The notes under the pieces are model-generated. The model saw nothing but the letters and a program-made list of their open reading frames with translations. It had not been told where the DNA came from and searched no databases. Source: CAUPWF01 sp963515125 (lineage in GTDB: Bacteria; Bacillota; Clostridia; Lachnospirales; Lachnospiraceae). From it: a DNA stretch of 64,000 nucleotides. Both the position numbers and the translations under genes were made by a program. Where the stretch lies: NCBI GenBank assembly GCA_052116865.1, contig JBQKKG010000001.1:372001-436000 (forward strand), in the 5' to 3' direction. Shown in pieces: positions 44,537 through 51,622 of this stretch. Position 1 is the first letter of the stretch; every line of letters begins with the position of its first letter.

Positions 44537-44866
44537 TTCATCAAATTCCTGTGTGTCTAACCATTCATCAAAGGCATCAGCAGCAGCTTCGTACTCATCA
44601 TCATCATCAATATTATCTAAAGTAGGCTCACCTTCTACTTCTAAATAGCGATAAATAAAGACATCTCCATCACTGTCTTTGCCTTCTTCGTTTATTGGAA
44701 GTAATGCGATGTAGTCACGGCCTTCTACTTCATAAATAGTAAGAACGGCACAGTCCACTTCTTCGTCATTTTCCAATGTCAAGGTAACTGTTACAGCATC
44801 TTCTTCATGTCCGCCACAATTACATTCTGCATTACCACAGTTACAATCATGATTATGTTCACTCAT
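44519..44866 (-). CDS. DUF1292 family acidic protein
   Basis: This is a 115-residue, very acidic protein. The first 22 residues hold a Cys/His cluster (HNHDCNCGNAECNCGGH), a possible metal site. Then comes the DUF1292 core (VTLTLENDEEVDCAVLTIYE, FIYRYLEVEGEPTLDNI). The last 30 residues are a run of Asp/Glu. DUF1292 proteins are widespread small Firmicute proteins of unknown function, often near the Holliday-junction resolvase gene. It converges with the helicase and overlaps its coding end by 18 bases. The ATG follows AAAGGAGAAAT on the minus strand. Confidence 0.88.
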   Translation of the reverse strand: MSEHNHDCNCGNAECNCGGHEEDAVTVTLTLENDEEVDCAVLTIYEVEGRDYIALLPINEEGKDSDGDVFIYRYLEVEGEPTLDNIDDDDEYEAAADAFDEWLDTQEFDELDTQE

Positions 44867-44940
44867 ATTATTTCTCCTTTAATTAATTGATAAGTTTACT
44901 CTATCAGAATGAAGGTAGAATTGCAAGAGGTAAAAAACTA

Positions 44941-44968
44941 TTGACATTATATGAAAAACCGCTAAAAT
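44941..44968 (+). promoter_or_regulatory. Promoter of the orphan sugar-binding lipoprotein gene
   Basis: A perfect TTGACA (44941-44946), a 16-base spacer and TAAAAT (44963-44968) lie about 54 bases before the start. Confidence 0.6.
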
Positions 44969-45021
44969 ATAGTATGTCGGAATTACATGGATAATATAAA
45001 ATACATATTTGGGAGAAAATG

Positions 45022-46014
45022 ATGATGAAAAAGAAAGTAATGTCATTATTACTTGTCTTGGTGATGGGTATACTAATGATGACCGGATGTAAAAAAAATG
45101 TAGGAACGCCGGAAGACAATGCGGCCAGTGGTGAATCAGAAGAGGATGAAGCTACACCTACCTTTACATTTGGTTATACATGCAGTACCATGGATAATCC
45201 ATATTACATCACGTTGGAAGCAGCTATTAGAGAGCAGGTTGAAAATAAAGGAAATTCTTTGATTTCTATGAATCCAGGATTGGATGCACAGGTACAAATT
45301 AATCAAATCAAAGAAATGATTGATCAAGGAATCGATGTTATTTTTTTAAGCCCAGTAGATTGGGAAGCAGTACAGCCTGCAATCGATGCTTTAAAAGAGG
45401 CAGATGTAAAGATTATAAATATTGATAGTGAGATTAAAGATATGGATAGTGTAGATGCCTACATAGGAACGGACAACAAGAATGCAGGATTTGTCTGCGG
45501 TGAAAATTTGATTGAACGATATCCAAATGGTGGAAAGATTGTGATTCTAGAAAGTCCATCGGTTAATTCAATGAATGATAGAATTACAGGATTTGAAGAA
45601 GCAATTGCTAATAAAGGATTTGAAGTAGTGGCGAGGGCAGATGTACAAGGAGATTTGAATACGGCATTAGAAAAGGCAACTACAATTTTTACTGAACATA
45701 AGGATATAGTTGCTGTGATGTGTGGAAATGATCCATCGGCGCTAGGTACATTAGTAGCCGCAAATTCTGCCAACTTAAAAGATATTGCAATCTATGGAAT
45801 TGATGGTTCGCCAGACTTAAAAAAAGAACTAGCAAAGCCAGAGAGCTTAATAGCAGGTACCGCTGCTCAATCACCAATTAATATGGGGAAGACGGCAGTA
45901 GATATTGCGCTCAAACTGTTAAATGGAGAAGACTTTGAACGGGAGACTTATGAAGAAACATATTTTATTAATAAGGAAAATGTAGATATGTACGGAATTG
46001 ATGGTTGGCAATAG
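45022..46014 (+). CDS. Sugar ABC transporter substrate-binding lipoprotein (orphan)
   Basis: This is a lipoprotein of the RbsB-like Peripla_BP_4 family: a signal peptide with lipobox MMTGC, an acidic linker, then FTFGYTCSTMDNPYYITLE, MIDQGIDVIFLSPVDWEAV and DIAIYGIDGSPDLKK. It would bind a pentose, hexose or related ligand outside the cell. No permease or ATPase gene is adjacent; it has its own promoter and terminator. It therefore either feeds a distant importer or serves in sensing. Three ATG codons in a row (45019, 45022, 45025) follow GGGAG; 45022 has a 6-base spacing and is chosen, but the neighbours are nearly as good. Confidence 0.88.
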   Translation: MMKKKVMSLLLVLVMGILMMTGCKKNVGTPEDNAASGESEEDEATPTFTFGYTCSTMDNPYYITLEAAIREQVENKGNSLISMNPGLDAQVQINQIKEMIDQGIDVIFLSPVDWEAVQPAIDALKEADVKIINIDSEIKDMDSVDAYIGTDNKNAGFVCGENLIERYPNGGKIVILESPSVNSMNDRITGFEEAIANKGFEVVARADVQGDLNTALEKATTIFTEHKDIVAVMCGNDPSALGTLVAANSANLKDIAIYGIDGSPDLKKELAKPESLIAGTAAQSPINMGKTAVDIALKLLNGEDFERETYEETYFINKENVDMYGIDGWQ

Positions 46015-46021
46015 TAGATGT

Positions 46022-46055
46022 AGTACTGTAAGTGATAAACTTGCAGTACTTTTTT
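46022..46055 (+). terminator. Rho-independent terminator after the orphan lipoprotein gene
   Basis: A 12-bp stem (46022-46033 with 46039-46050, one G-U pair), a 5-base loop and a T-tract follow the stop by 8 bases. A TATAAT at 46080-46085, with a poor -35, may start the next gene. Confidence 0.88.
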
Positions 46056-46132
46056 CTATGCAAAAAAATAGGATTCATGTATAATGGTCATAGAACGTAA
46101 GCAAGATCTATACCGGAAGAAAGGATCAATTC

Positions 46133-47830
46133 ATGAAAAAAGTTCAAGGAGTTCCATTGCCATTGGGGGTAACATTATATGAAAAGGAAACCAATTTTTC
46201 AGTTGAAGTAGAAAAGCATAGGACGTGCCAGTTATTATTATATAAGGTAGGAGAATCACAGCCAAGTATCACAATAGATATGCCATCAGAAGCTGGAATT
46301 GGTGAAGTCCGATTTGTTGGAATACAGGGAATACGTCCATTGGATTGGGAGTATCACTATAAAATTGATCAGCAAATTGTTATAGATCCTTACGCAAAAG
46401 CTCTTGTTGGAAGAGAATGTTGGGGAGAAAACAAAGATGATGCCCCACAGGAAGTGCGTGGAAAAGTTGGAATTTCTAGTTTTGACTGGAGTCAAGATAA
46501 AGTTTTGCGAATACCCGATAATGAAGTGATTGCATATAATATTCATATTAGAGGGTTTACAAAAAGCAAGACCTCTAGAGTAAAACACAAAGGTACTTTT
46601 CGAGGTGTGATAGAGCAGATTCCATATCTACAGTCTTTGGGTGTCAATCAAATACAGTGTATGCCAATCTATGAGTTCAACGAATGCGGACAAAAAATAA
46701 ATTACTGGGGATATGGAGAAGGATTTTATTTTGCGCCAAAGTCTGCTTTTGCAGCAAGTAAAGATGCTATTGCAGAGTGTAAAGAACTAGTACTTGCATG
46801 CCATCAATCGAATATAGAAGTTGTATTTGAATTACCTTTTTGTCAGAAAGAAAGTATGCAGTATATGCAAGACTGTATACAATATTATGTGATGGAATAT
46901 CATATTGATGGCGTGATTTTGAATCCGGAAGTAGTCTCTATTTCTATGATAAAGAACAATCCACTTATGCGGGATACAAAAATATTAACCTATAATGATA
47001 ATTTTCAGACCGTGATGCGCCGATTTCTAAGGGGCGAAGAGGGAATGGTTACCGAAGTTATGTGGAATGCGAGAACATTGTCATATAAACAGGGCCAATA
47101 TAATTATATCACGAATCATAATGGCTTTACGCTTGCAGATTTAGTTGCCTATGATGGAAAACACAATGAAAAGAATGGTGAAAGGAATCAAGATGGTTCG
47201 GACTATAATTATAGTTGGAATTGTGGAGAGGAAGGAACAACTCGCAAGAAAGCAATTGCAATATTAAGAAAGAAACAGATGAAAAATGCATTTGCATTAC
47301 TATTACTATCACAGGGTACACCCTGTATCTTGGCGGGGGATGAATTTGCAAATAGTCAAGAGGGCAATAATAATGTGTACTGTCAGGACAATGAAGTGGG
47401 TTGGTTAAACTGGAATCAACTTGAGAAAGAAGGATGGTTATTTCAATATGTGAAAGATATGATATTGTTTAGAAAGAGGCATCCAATACTACACTGGAAG
47501 GAACCACTTCTGGGGATAGATACTATGCGTTGTGGGATTCCCGATATCTCTTATCATGGAGAGGATGCGTGGCAGGTGCCCGCAGAAGTAGCTAGCAGAC
47601 AATTGGGGATTATGTATTGTGGTGTATGTGCAAAAGATGAGGATTGTTTTGTTGCGTACAATTTGCATTGGATAAAGCATTCTTTTGCCTTACCATCTCT
47701 CGGAGAAGGGAAAACGTGGTATCTAGTAGCGGATACTACAAATGGAGTATCCCAACATCCAACTGCTGTAATAGAACAAAAGAAAGTGACGTTGGAAGAA
47801 AGAACGATTGCGATTTATTTAGGAAGGTAA
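46133..47830 (+). CDS. GH13 GlgX-like protein lacking the catalytic residues
   Basis: This 565-residue protein has the glycogen-debranching (GlgX/isoamylase) layout: an N-terminal CBM48-like domain (about 1-105), a GH13 barrel and a C-terminal beta domain. The GlgX-specific stretches are clear: NHNGFTLADLVAYDGKHNEK, YNYSWNCGEEG, LLLSQGTPCILAGDEFANSQ and YCQDNEVGWLNW. All three catalytic acids are changed. The nucleophile Asp of DGFRFD is N264 (D259-G-V-I-L-N264), the acid/base Glu position falls at about Y287 (ILTYND), and the NHD aspartate is N330. The conserved Arg two before the nucleophile is Ile. It is probably a glycan-binding pseudo-enzyme. The frame is otherwise intact, and the sequence is not decayed. 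Confidence 0.85.
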   Translation: MKKVQGVPLPLGVTLYEKETNFSVEVEKHRTCQLLLYKVGESQPSITIDMPSEAGIGEVRFVGIQGIRPLDWEYHYKIDQQIVIDPYAKALVGRECWGENKDDAPQEVRGKVGISSFDWSQDKVLRIPDNEVIAYNIHIRGFTKSKTSRVKHKGTFRGVIEQIPYLQSLGVNQIQCMPIYEFNECGQKINYWGYGEGFYFAPKSAFAASKDAIAECKELVLACHQSNIEVVFELPFCQKESMQYMQDCIQYYVMEYHIDGVILNPEVVSISMIKNNPLMRDTKILTYNDNFQTVMRRFLRGEEGMVTEVMWNARTLSYKQGQYNYITNHNGFTLADLVAYDGKHNEKNGERNQDGSDYNYSWNCGEEGTTRKKAIAILRKKQMKNAFALLLLSQGTPCILAGDEFANSQEGNNNVYCQDNEVGWLNWNQLEKEGWLFQYVKDMILFRKRHPILHWKEPLLGIDTMRCGIPDISYHGEDAWQVPAEVASRQLGIMYCGVCAKDEDCFVAYNLHWIKHSFALPSLGEGKTWYLVADTTNGVSQHPTAVIEQKKVTLEERTIAIYLGR

Positions 47831-47836
47831 GTGAAG

Positions 47837-48499
47837 ATGGAAGATAAGATAAATAAGAAGGGGCTAAATTCATTTACCCTTAAAATAATTGCTATTGTGA
47901 CAATGGCAGTAGATCATATAGGAGCAGTTTTTTTTCCGGATATACTATTCTTAAGGTTTATTGGAAGAATTGCATTCCCTATTTTCTGTTTTTTATTAGT
48001 AGAAGGATTTTTTTATACACATGATGTCAAAAAGTATATGATGAGATTAGGCATTTTTGCTCTTGTATCAGAAGTACCATTTGATCTGGCGTTTTTTCAT
48101 ACACCAATAGAATTGTCACACCAAAATGTATTTATAACCTTGCTGTTAGGAATGGTCGTACTATATATATTGAATACGAAAGTACATGTAGTGATTAAGA
48201 TAGTTGGAGTGATGGGTATCATATTTTTAGCCGAGATTATTCGAAGTGATTACGGAGCAGCTGGAATATTAATGGTACTTTTATTTTATGTATTTCGAAG
48301 TCAGTTTGTGGCTAAGTTTTTGTCGGTTGGATTATTAAATATAGTAATGGGTATGGTTCAAGTGTTTGCGATACTATCCTTTATACCAATTTATTTATAT
48401 AATGGAAAACGAGGGCCAAAAGTGAAGTATTTGTTTTATTTATTTTATCCGCTACATTTGTTGGTGATTGCTATCATCAAAATATTACTGTACAGATAG
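47837..48499 (+). CDS. TraX-family membrane protein
   Basis: This 220-residue membrane protein with about seven to eight helices belongs to the TraX family. Residues near the N-terminus (LKIIAIVTMAVDHIGAVFFP) and FIGRIAFPIFCFLLVEGFFYT are typical. TraX acetylates F-pilin in F plasmids, but chromosomal Firmicute homologues like this one stand away from conjugation genes and are thought to modify an unknown surface substrate. There are no other transfer genes here. A GTG six bases upstream is in frame; the ATG at 47837 fits the AGGAAGG ribosome site. The DUF5662 gene follows 10 bases later. Confidence 0.85.
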   Translation: MEDKINKKGLNSFTLKIIAIVTMAVDHIGAVFFPDILFLRFIGRIAFPIFCFLLVEGFFYTHDVKKYMMRLGIFALVSEVPFDLAFFHTPIELSHQNVFITLLLGMVVLYILNTKVHVVIKIVGVMGIIFLAEIIRSDYGAAGILMVLLFYVFRSQFVAKFLSVGLLNIVMGMVQVFAILSFIPIYLYNGKRGPKVKYLFYLFYPLHLLVIAIIKILLYR

Positions 48500-48509
48500 G
48501 GGGTAACGT

Positions 48510-49037
48510 ATGAAAGCTTTTAAGCATTTTTGCACCATTACACATCATAAGTTATTAGTTATGAAAGAATGTTTTCGTGTAGGTCTGTATAAGCAAGGAA
48601 TATTACACGATTTATCAAAATATAGTCCGACGGAATTCAAAGTCGGGTGTAAATATTACCAAGGGACTAGAAGTCCCAATAATGCGGAACGGGAGGCAAT
48701 TGGGTATTCCAGTGCATGGTTACATCATAAGGGACGGAATAAGCATCACTATGAATATTGGATTGATTACGGAACGGGGGATGAAAAGGGATTGACTGGT
48801 ATGAAAATGCCAAAAGAATATGTTGTAGAAATGTTTATGGATCGTATTGCCGCTTGTAAGATATATAAAAGGCGAGCCTATTCTAATGCAAGTCCATTGG
48901 AATATTATAACAAAGGGAGAGCCTACCAACTGATGCATAAAGATACAAGCAATTTGTTAGAACAGCTGTTAGTTATGTTGGCAAAACATGGGGAAGAAAG
49001 AACATTCCAGTATATTAGAGACGTGGTTTTAAAATAA
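48510..49037 (+). CDS. DUF5662 family protein (HD-like metal motif)
   Basis: This is a 175-residue cytoplasmic protein that matches what I recall as DUF5662. It has a HD-like pattern: LYKQGILHDLSKYSPTEF with an adjacent His-Asp pair, then SAWLHHKGRNKHHYEYWID with several His. Such spacing suggests a metal-dependent phosphohydrolase-like site, but no activity is known to me. It lies 10 bases after the TraX-like gene and probably shares its transcript. A long hairpin follows. Confidence 0.75.
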   Translation: MKAFKHFCTITHHKLLVMKECFRVGLYKQGILHDLSKYSPTEFKVGCKYYQGTRSPNNAEREAIGYSSAWLHHKGRNKHHYEYWIDYGTGDEKGLTGMKMPKEYVVEMFMDRIAACKIYKRRAYSNASPLEYYNKGRAYQLMHKDTSNLLEQLLVMLAKHGEERTFQYIRDVVLK

Positions 49038-49040
49038 ATG

Positions 49041-49092
49041 CGAAGGGTCACATTGTCTGTTTGGAGTTAAGAACATACAATGTGACCCTTCG
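49041..49092. terminator. Bidirectional hairpin between DUF5662 gene and luxS
   Basis: A perfect 16-bp stem (49041-49056 with 49077-49092) with a 20-base loop lies between the two converging genes. It lacks a clear T-tract on either side. Confidence 0.65.
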
Positions 49093-49105
49093 TATCTTAG
49101 TTGGC

Positions 49106-49600
49106 CTATTCGGATGGATAAGTTAGTTGAATATCTGTTATATAAAGAAGCACTTCCTGTAGATACCTATTTGCTAAGTACCTTGCCATTGGTAGATTCA
49201 TATCCAGATAATTGCCACAATCTTTAGGAGACGCACCAGGAATATTGCCTTGAAATGATGCAATGAACGTATACATTTCGATGAGCAAAGGTACGATATC
49301 TTTGGATGTATAATTGCCTGTAAGTAATAAATAAAATCCAGTGCGACATCCCATAGGTCCAAAGTAAATAGTCTTAGTCCCATAAGTGTTATGGTTTCTT
49401 AAAAAGGTAGCAGCGAGGTGTTCTATTGTATGCATTTCTGCTGTGTTCATCACAGGCTCTTCGTTTGGACTAGTCATACGTATATCAAATGTTGTGATGG
49501 TATGTCCTTCTACAGAATCTGTTCGAGACACGTAGACCCCTGGTACAAGCTTGTTATGGTCTATTGTAAAGCTACTTATTTTATTCATTGTATCTGTCAT
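49106..49600 (-). CDS. luxS: S-ribosylhomocysteine lyase (AI-2 synthase)
   Basis: LuxS splits S-ribosylhomocysteine into homocysteine and DPD, the precursor of autoinducer-2, as part of SAM recycling. The metal ligands are all present: H57 and H61 in MHTIEHLAATF and C128 in SPKDCGNYLD. The catalytic C85 is in GPMGCRTGFYL. The length of 164 is slightly longer than usual (about 155). The ATG follows GGAGGT on the minus strand. No pfs or other SAM-cycle gene is adjacent, and no SAM riboswitch was seen in the 130-base leader region. Its promoter overlaps that of the divergent phosphatase gene. Confidence 0.97.
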   Translation of the reverse strand: MTDTMNKISSFTIDHNKLVPGVYVSRTDSVEGHTITTFDIRMTSPNEEPVMNTAEMHTIEHLAATFLRNHNTYGTKTIYFGPMGCRTGFYLLLTGNYTSKDIVPLLIEMYTFIASFQGNIPGASPKDCGNYLDMNLPMARYLANRYLQEVLLYITDIQLTYPSE

Positions 49601-49651
49601 TTTGTTACCTCCATGAATTCTTATGTATTAGTGGAATATATCAATGAGACT

Positions 49652-49680
49652 ATTATATAAGTTTTTGTGAAAGAATTCAA
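49652..49680 (-). promoter_or_regulatory. luxS promoter
   Basis: On the minus strand TTGAAT (49675-49680), a 17-base spacer and a perfect TATAAT (49652-49657) precede luxS. The -35 box overlaps that of the plus-strand promoter. Confidence 0.75.
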
Positions 49681-49704
49681 TAAAGGCTCTAAATATGATA
49701 TACT
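49676..49704 (+). promoter_or_regulatory. Promoter of the histidine phosphatase gene
   Basis: TTCAAT (49676-49681), a 17-base spacer and TATACT (49699-49704) precede the gene by 27 bases. It shares five bases of its -35 box with the luxS promoter. Confidence 0.55.
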
Positions 49705-49731
49705 AATGTAGTAATGAATGGAGGATGAATC

Positions 49732-50373
49732 ATGAAAATATATTTAGTTAGACATGGCGAAACGGATTGGAATAAAGAACGAAGGTTGCAAGGTCATGCA
49801 GATATTCCATTGAATGTATTTGGAAGAGAATTGGCTCAGAAAACAGCAGAAGGTCTAAAAGACATTTCTTTTGATATAGCATATACTAGTCCACTAATCA
49901 GGGCAAAGGAAACTGCTCAGATCATAATTGGTGATCGAAAGATTCCATGTTTAGAAGAACCACGACTACAGGAGATAGGTTTTGGTGAATATGAAGGATT
50001 GTGTTGTTCTAAAGATAGTTGGAACATTCCAAACGATGAGTTTGATCATTTTTTTCATGCACCGCAAAAGTATCAAGCGCCTCAAAATGGGGAAAGCTTC
50101 CAAGAGCTATTAGATCGAACATCAGAATTTATGCAGGAATTATTTGCGCAAGAATCGTATCGGAATGCTACCATTTTAATTGCAACACATGGTGCAGCAT
50201 TAAGAGCGATTTTAAATAACATTCGTGAAATTCCGCTGGCATCTTTTTGGGAAGGTGGAGTACATTTGAATTGTGCAGTTACCATTATAGAATATGGAGA
50301 GCATGGTGCAAATATCTGCCAAGAAGGAAAAGTCTATTATGATGATAAGGTTGTGGATTACTATCAGAGGTAA
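49732..50373 (+). CDS. Histidine phosphatase family protein (phosphoglycerate mutase-like)
   Basis: This 213-residue protein is of the RHG branch-1 family. The phospho-acceptor His is in IYLVRHGETDWNKERRLQGH. It also has the usual SPLIRAKETAQI, EEPRLQEIGFGEYEG and ILIATHGAALRAIL stretches with the second catalytic His. Members range from phosphoglycerate mutase to alpha-ribazole or other phosphatases; the substrate cannot be told here, and a broad sugar-phosphate phosphatase is the best guess. The ATG follows ATGGAGGATG. trpS follows 61 bases later. Confidence 0.88.
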   Translation: MKIYLVRHGETDWNKERRLQGHADIPLNVFGRELAQKTAEGLKDISFDIAYTSPLIRAKETAQIIIGDRKIPCLEEPRLQEIGFGEYEGLCCSKDSWNIPNDEFDHFFHAPQKYQAPQNGESFQELLDRTSEFMQELFAQESYRNATILIATHGAALRAILNNIREIPLASFWEGGVHLNCAVTIIEYGEHGANICQEGKVYYDDKVVDYYQR

Positions 50374-50434
50374 TACTTGATAAAATCAATATTAAATGAT
50401 AAACTGTGAGAAGATTGATTTGGAGGCAAGAAAG

Positions 50435-51439
50435 ATGATAAATGATAAAAAAGTACTATTTAGTGGTATGCAGGCAACGGGTAATCTGACACTTGGAAAT
50501 TATTTGGGCGCATTAAAAAATTGGATTACGCTGAGTGATGAGTACGAATGCTTTTACAGTGTAGTAGATATGCATTCCATTACAGTGCGACAAGATCCAG
50601 CCACACTAAGAAAAAGAGCGCGTGCATTGCTAACGTTATATATCGCTGCTGGTTTAGATCCGAAAAAGAATTGTATATATTATCAATCACATGTATCTGG
50701 ACATGCTGAGCTGGCTTGGATATTAAATTGTTATACGTATATGGGAGAGATGAGCCGTATGACCCAATTTAAAGATAAAAGTGCAAAGCATGCAGATAAT
50801 ATTAATGTAGGTCTTTTCACATATCCAGTTTTGATGGCGGCTGATATATTGTTGTACCAGTCCGATGTTGTTCCAGTTGGTATTGATCAGATGCAACATC
50901 TTGAAATTGCAAGGGATATTGCACAGAGGTTTAATAATATTTATGGAGATGTATTTACGATTCCAGATCCATATATAGGGAAAGTTGGAGCTAAGATTAT
51001 GAGTCTTCAAGAACCAATGAAGAAGATGTCTAAGTCAGATGAAAATGTGAATGCGAGTATTTACCTAATGGATGATCCGGATACGATTATTCGTAAATGC
51101 AAACGTGCAGTAACTGATTCAAAAGCACAAATCTTATATAGTGATGAGCAACCAGGAGTAAAAAATCTGATTGATATTTATAGTGCCTGTACGATGAAAT
51201 CAGCTGAGGAAGTGGTGAATGAATTTGAAGGTAAAGGCTATGGAGATTTTAAATCAGCAGTTGGAGAGGCTGTTGTTTCTGTATTAAAGCCATTACAAGA
51301 GGAAGTAGCCAGACTGGAAAAAGATAAAGGCTATATAGATAATATTATAAAAGAGAATGCAGAAAAAGCAAATTACTATGCTACTAAAACACTAAGAAAA
51401 GTACAGAAAAAAGTGGGATTCCCAGAACGAATAAGATAA
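50435..51439 (+). CDS. trpS: Tryptophanyl-tRNA synthetase
   Basis: TrpS charges tRNA-Trp. This 334-residue class-I synthetase has the HIGH-type motif GNLTLGNYLGALKNW (about 16-30), VPVGIDQMQHLEIARDIA for the active-site loop, and KMSKSDEN as the KMSKS motif. The open frame extends 13 codons upstream but the ATG at 50435, with TTGGAGG before it, is the normal start. No T-box leader was seen in the short gap before it. Confidence 0.96.
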   Translation: MINDKKVLFSGMQATGNLTLGNYLGALKNWITLSDEYECFYSVVDMHSITVRQDPATLRKRARALLTLYIAAGLDPKKNCIYYQSHVSGHAELAWILNCYTYMGEMSRMTQFKDKSAKHADNINVGLFTYPVLMAADILLYQSDVVPVGIDQMQHLEIARDIAQRFNNIYGDVFTIPDPYIGKVGAKIMSLQEPMKKMSKSDENVNASIYLMDDPDTIIRKCKRAVTDSKAQILYSDEQPGVKNLIDIYSACTMKSAEEVVNEFEGKGYGDFKSAVGEAVVSVLKPLQEEVARLEKDKGYIDNIIKENAEKANYYATKTLRKVQKKVGFPERIR

Positions 51440-51449
51440 TAGAAAGGTC

Positions 51450-51478
51450 TTGACTGAGCTAGAGGAGTAGGATATAAT
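51450..51478 (+). promoter_or_regulatory. Promoter of the riboswitch-controlled FAD-protein gene
   Basis: TTGACT (51450-51455), a 17-base spacer and a perfect TATAAT (51473-51478) predict a start near 51485, directly before the riboswitch aptamer. Confidence 0.8.
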
Positions 51479-51490
51479 CTTCCAGGAATC

Positions 51491-51558
51491 AAACGTATAT
51501 AAATTCATAAGATGGATGAATGTTTCTACCAACTACCAACTCAGTTGACTATAGGTTT
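51491..51558 (+). ncRNA. Purine riboswitch aptamer, guanine type
   Basis: The leader folds as a purine-riboswitch three-way junction. P1 is 51491-51499 with 51550-51558 (one G-G mismatch). P2 is ATTCAT/ATGAAT (51503-51508, 51516-51521) with a 7-base loop ending in GG. J2/3 is GTTTCTACC (51522-51530), the invariant core. P3 is CAACT/AGTTG (51530-51534, 51543-51547) with a loop holding CC that can kiss the GG of loop 2. J3/1 is AC before TATAGG, with C51549 at the ligand-pairing position (C for guanine, U for adenine). Loop sizes also match the family. A closely related variant ligand is possible. Confidence 0.82.
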
Positions 51559-51606
51559 TCCATAAGGAAATTTTATATTCAAAGATGAAATGGTAGTTGG
51601 TTTTTT
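51529..51606 (+). terminator. Riboswitch expression platform: overlapping terminator
   Basis: CCAACTACCA (51529-51538) pairs perfectly with TGGTAGTTGG (51591-51600), followed by six T. A small hairpin (TTCC/GGAA, 51558-51569) sits in its loop. The left arm uses J2/3, P3 and L3 of the aptamer, so a folded ligand-bound aptamer should prevent termination and turn the gene on. Confidence 0.75.
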
Positions 51607-51622
51607 GAAGGAGGAATGAAAT

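Noticed and set aside
47837..48499. TraX-like gene as sign of a conjugative element
   Set aside because: No relaxase, coupling protein, pilus or integrase gene and no att repeats lie nearby; chromosomal TraX homologues are common in Clostridia.
49601..49675. SAM riboswitch before luxS
   Set aside because: The leader of about 45 bases is too short and shows no S-box elements.
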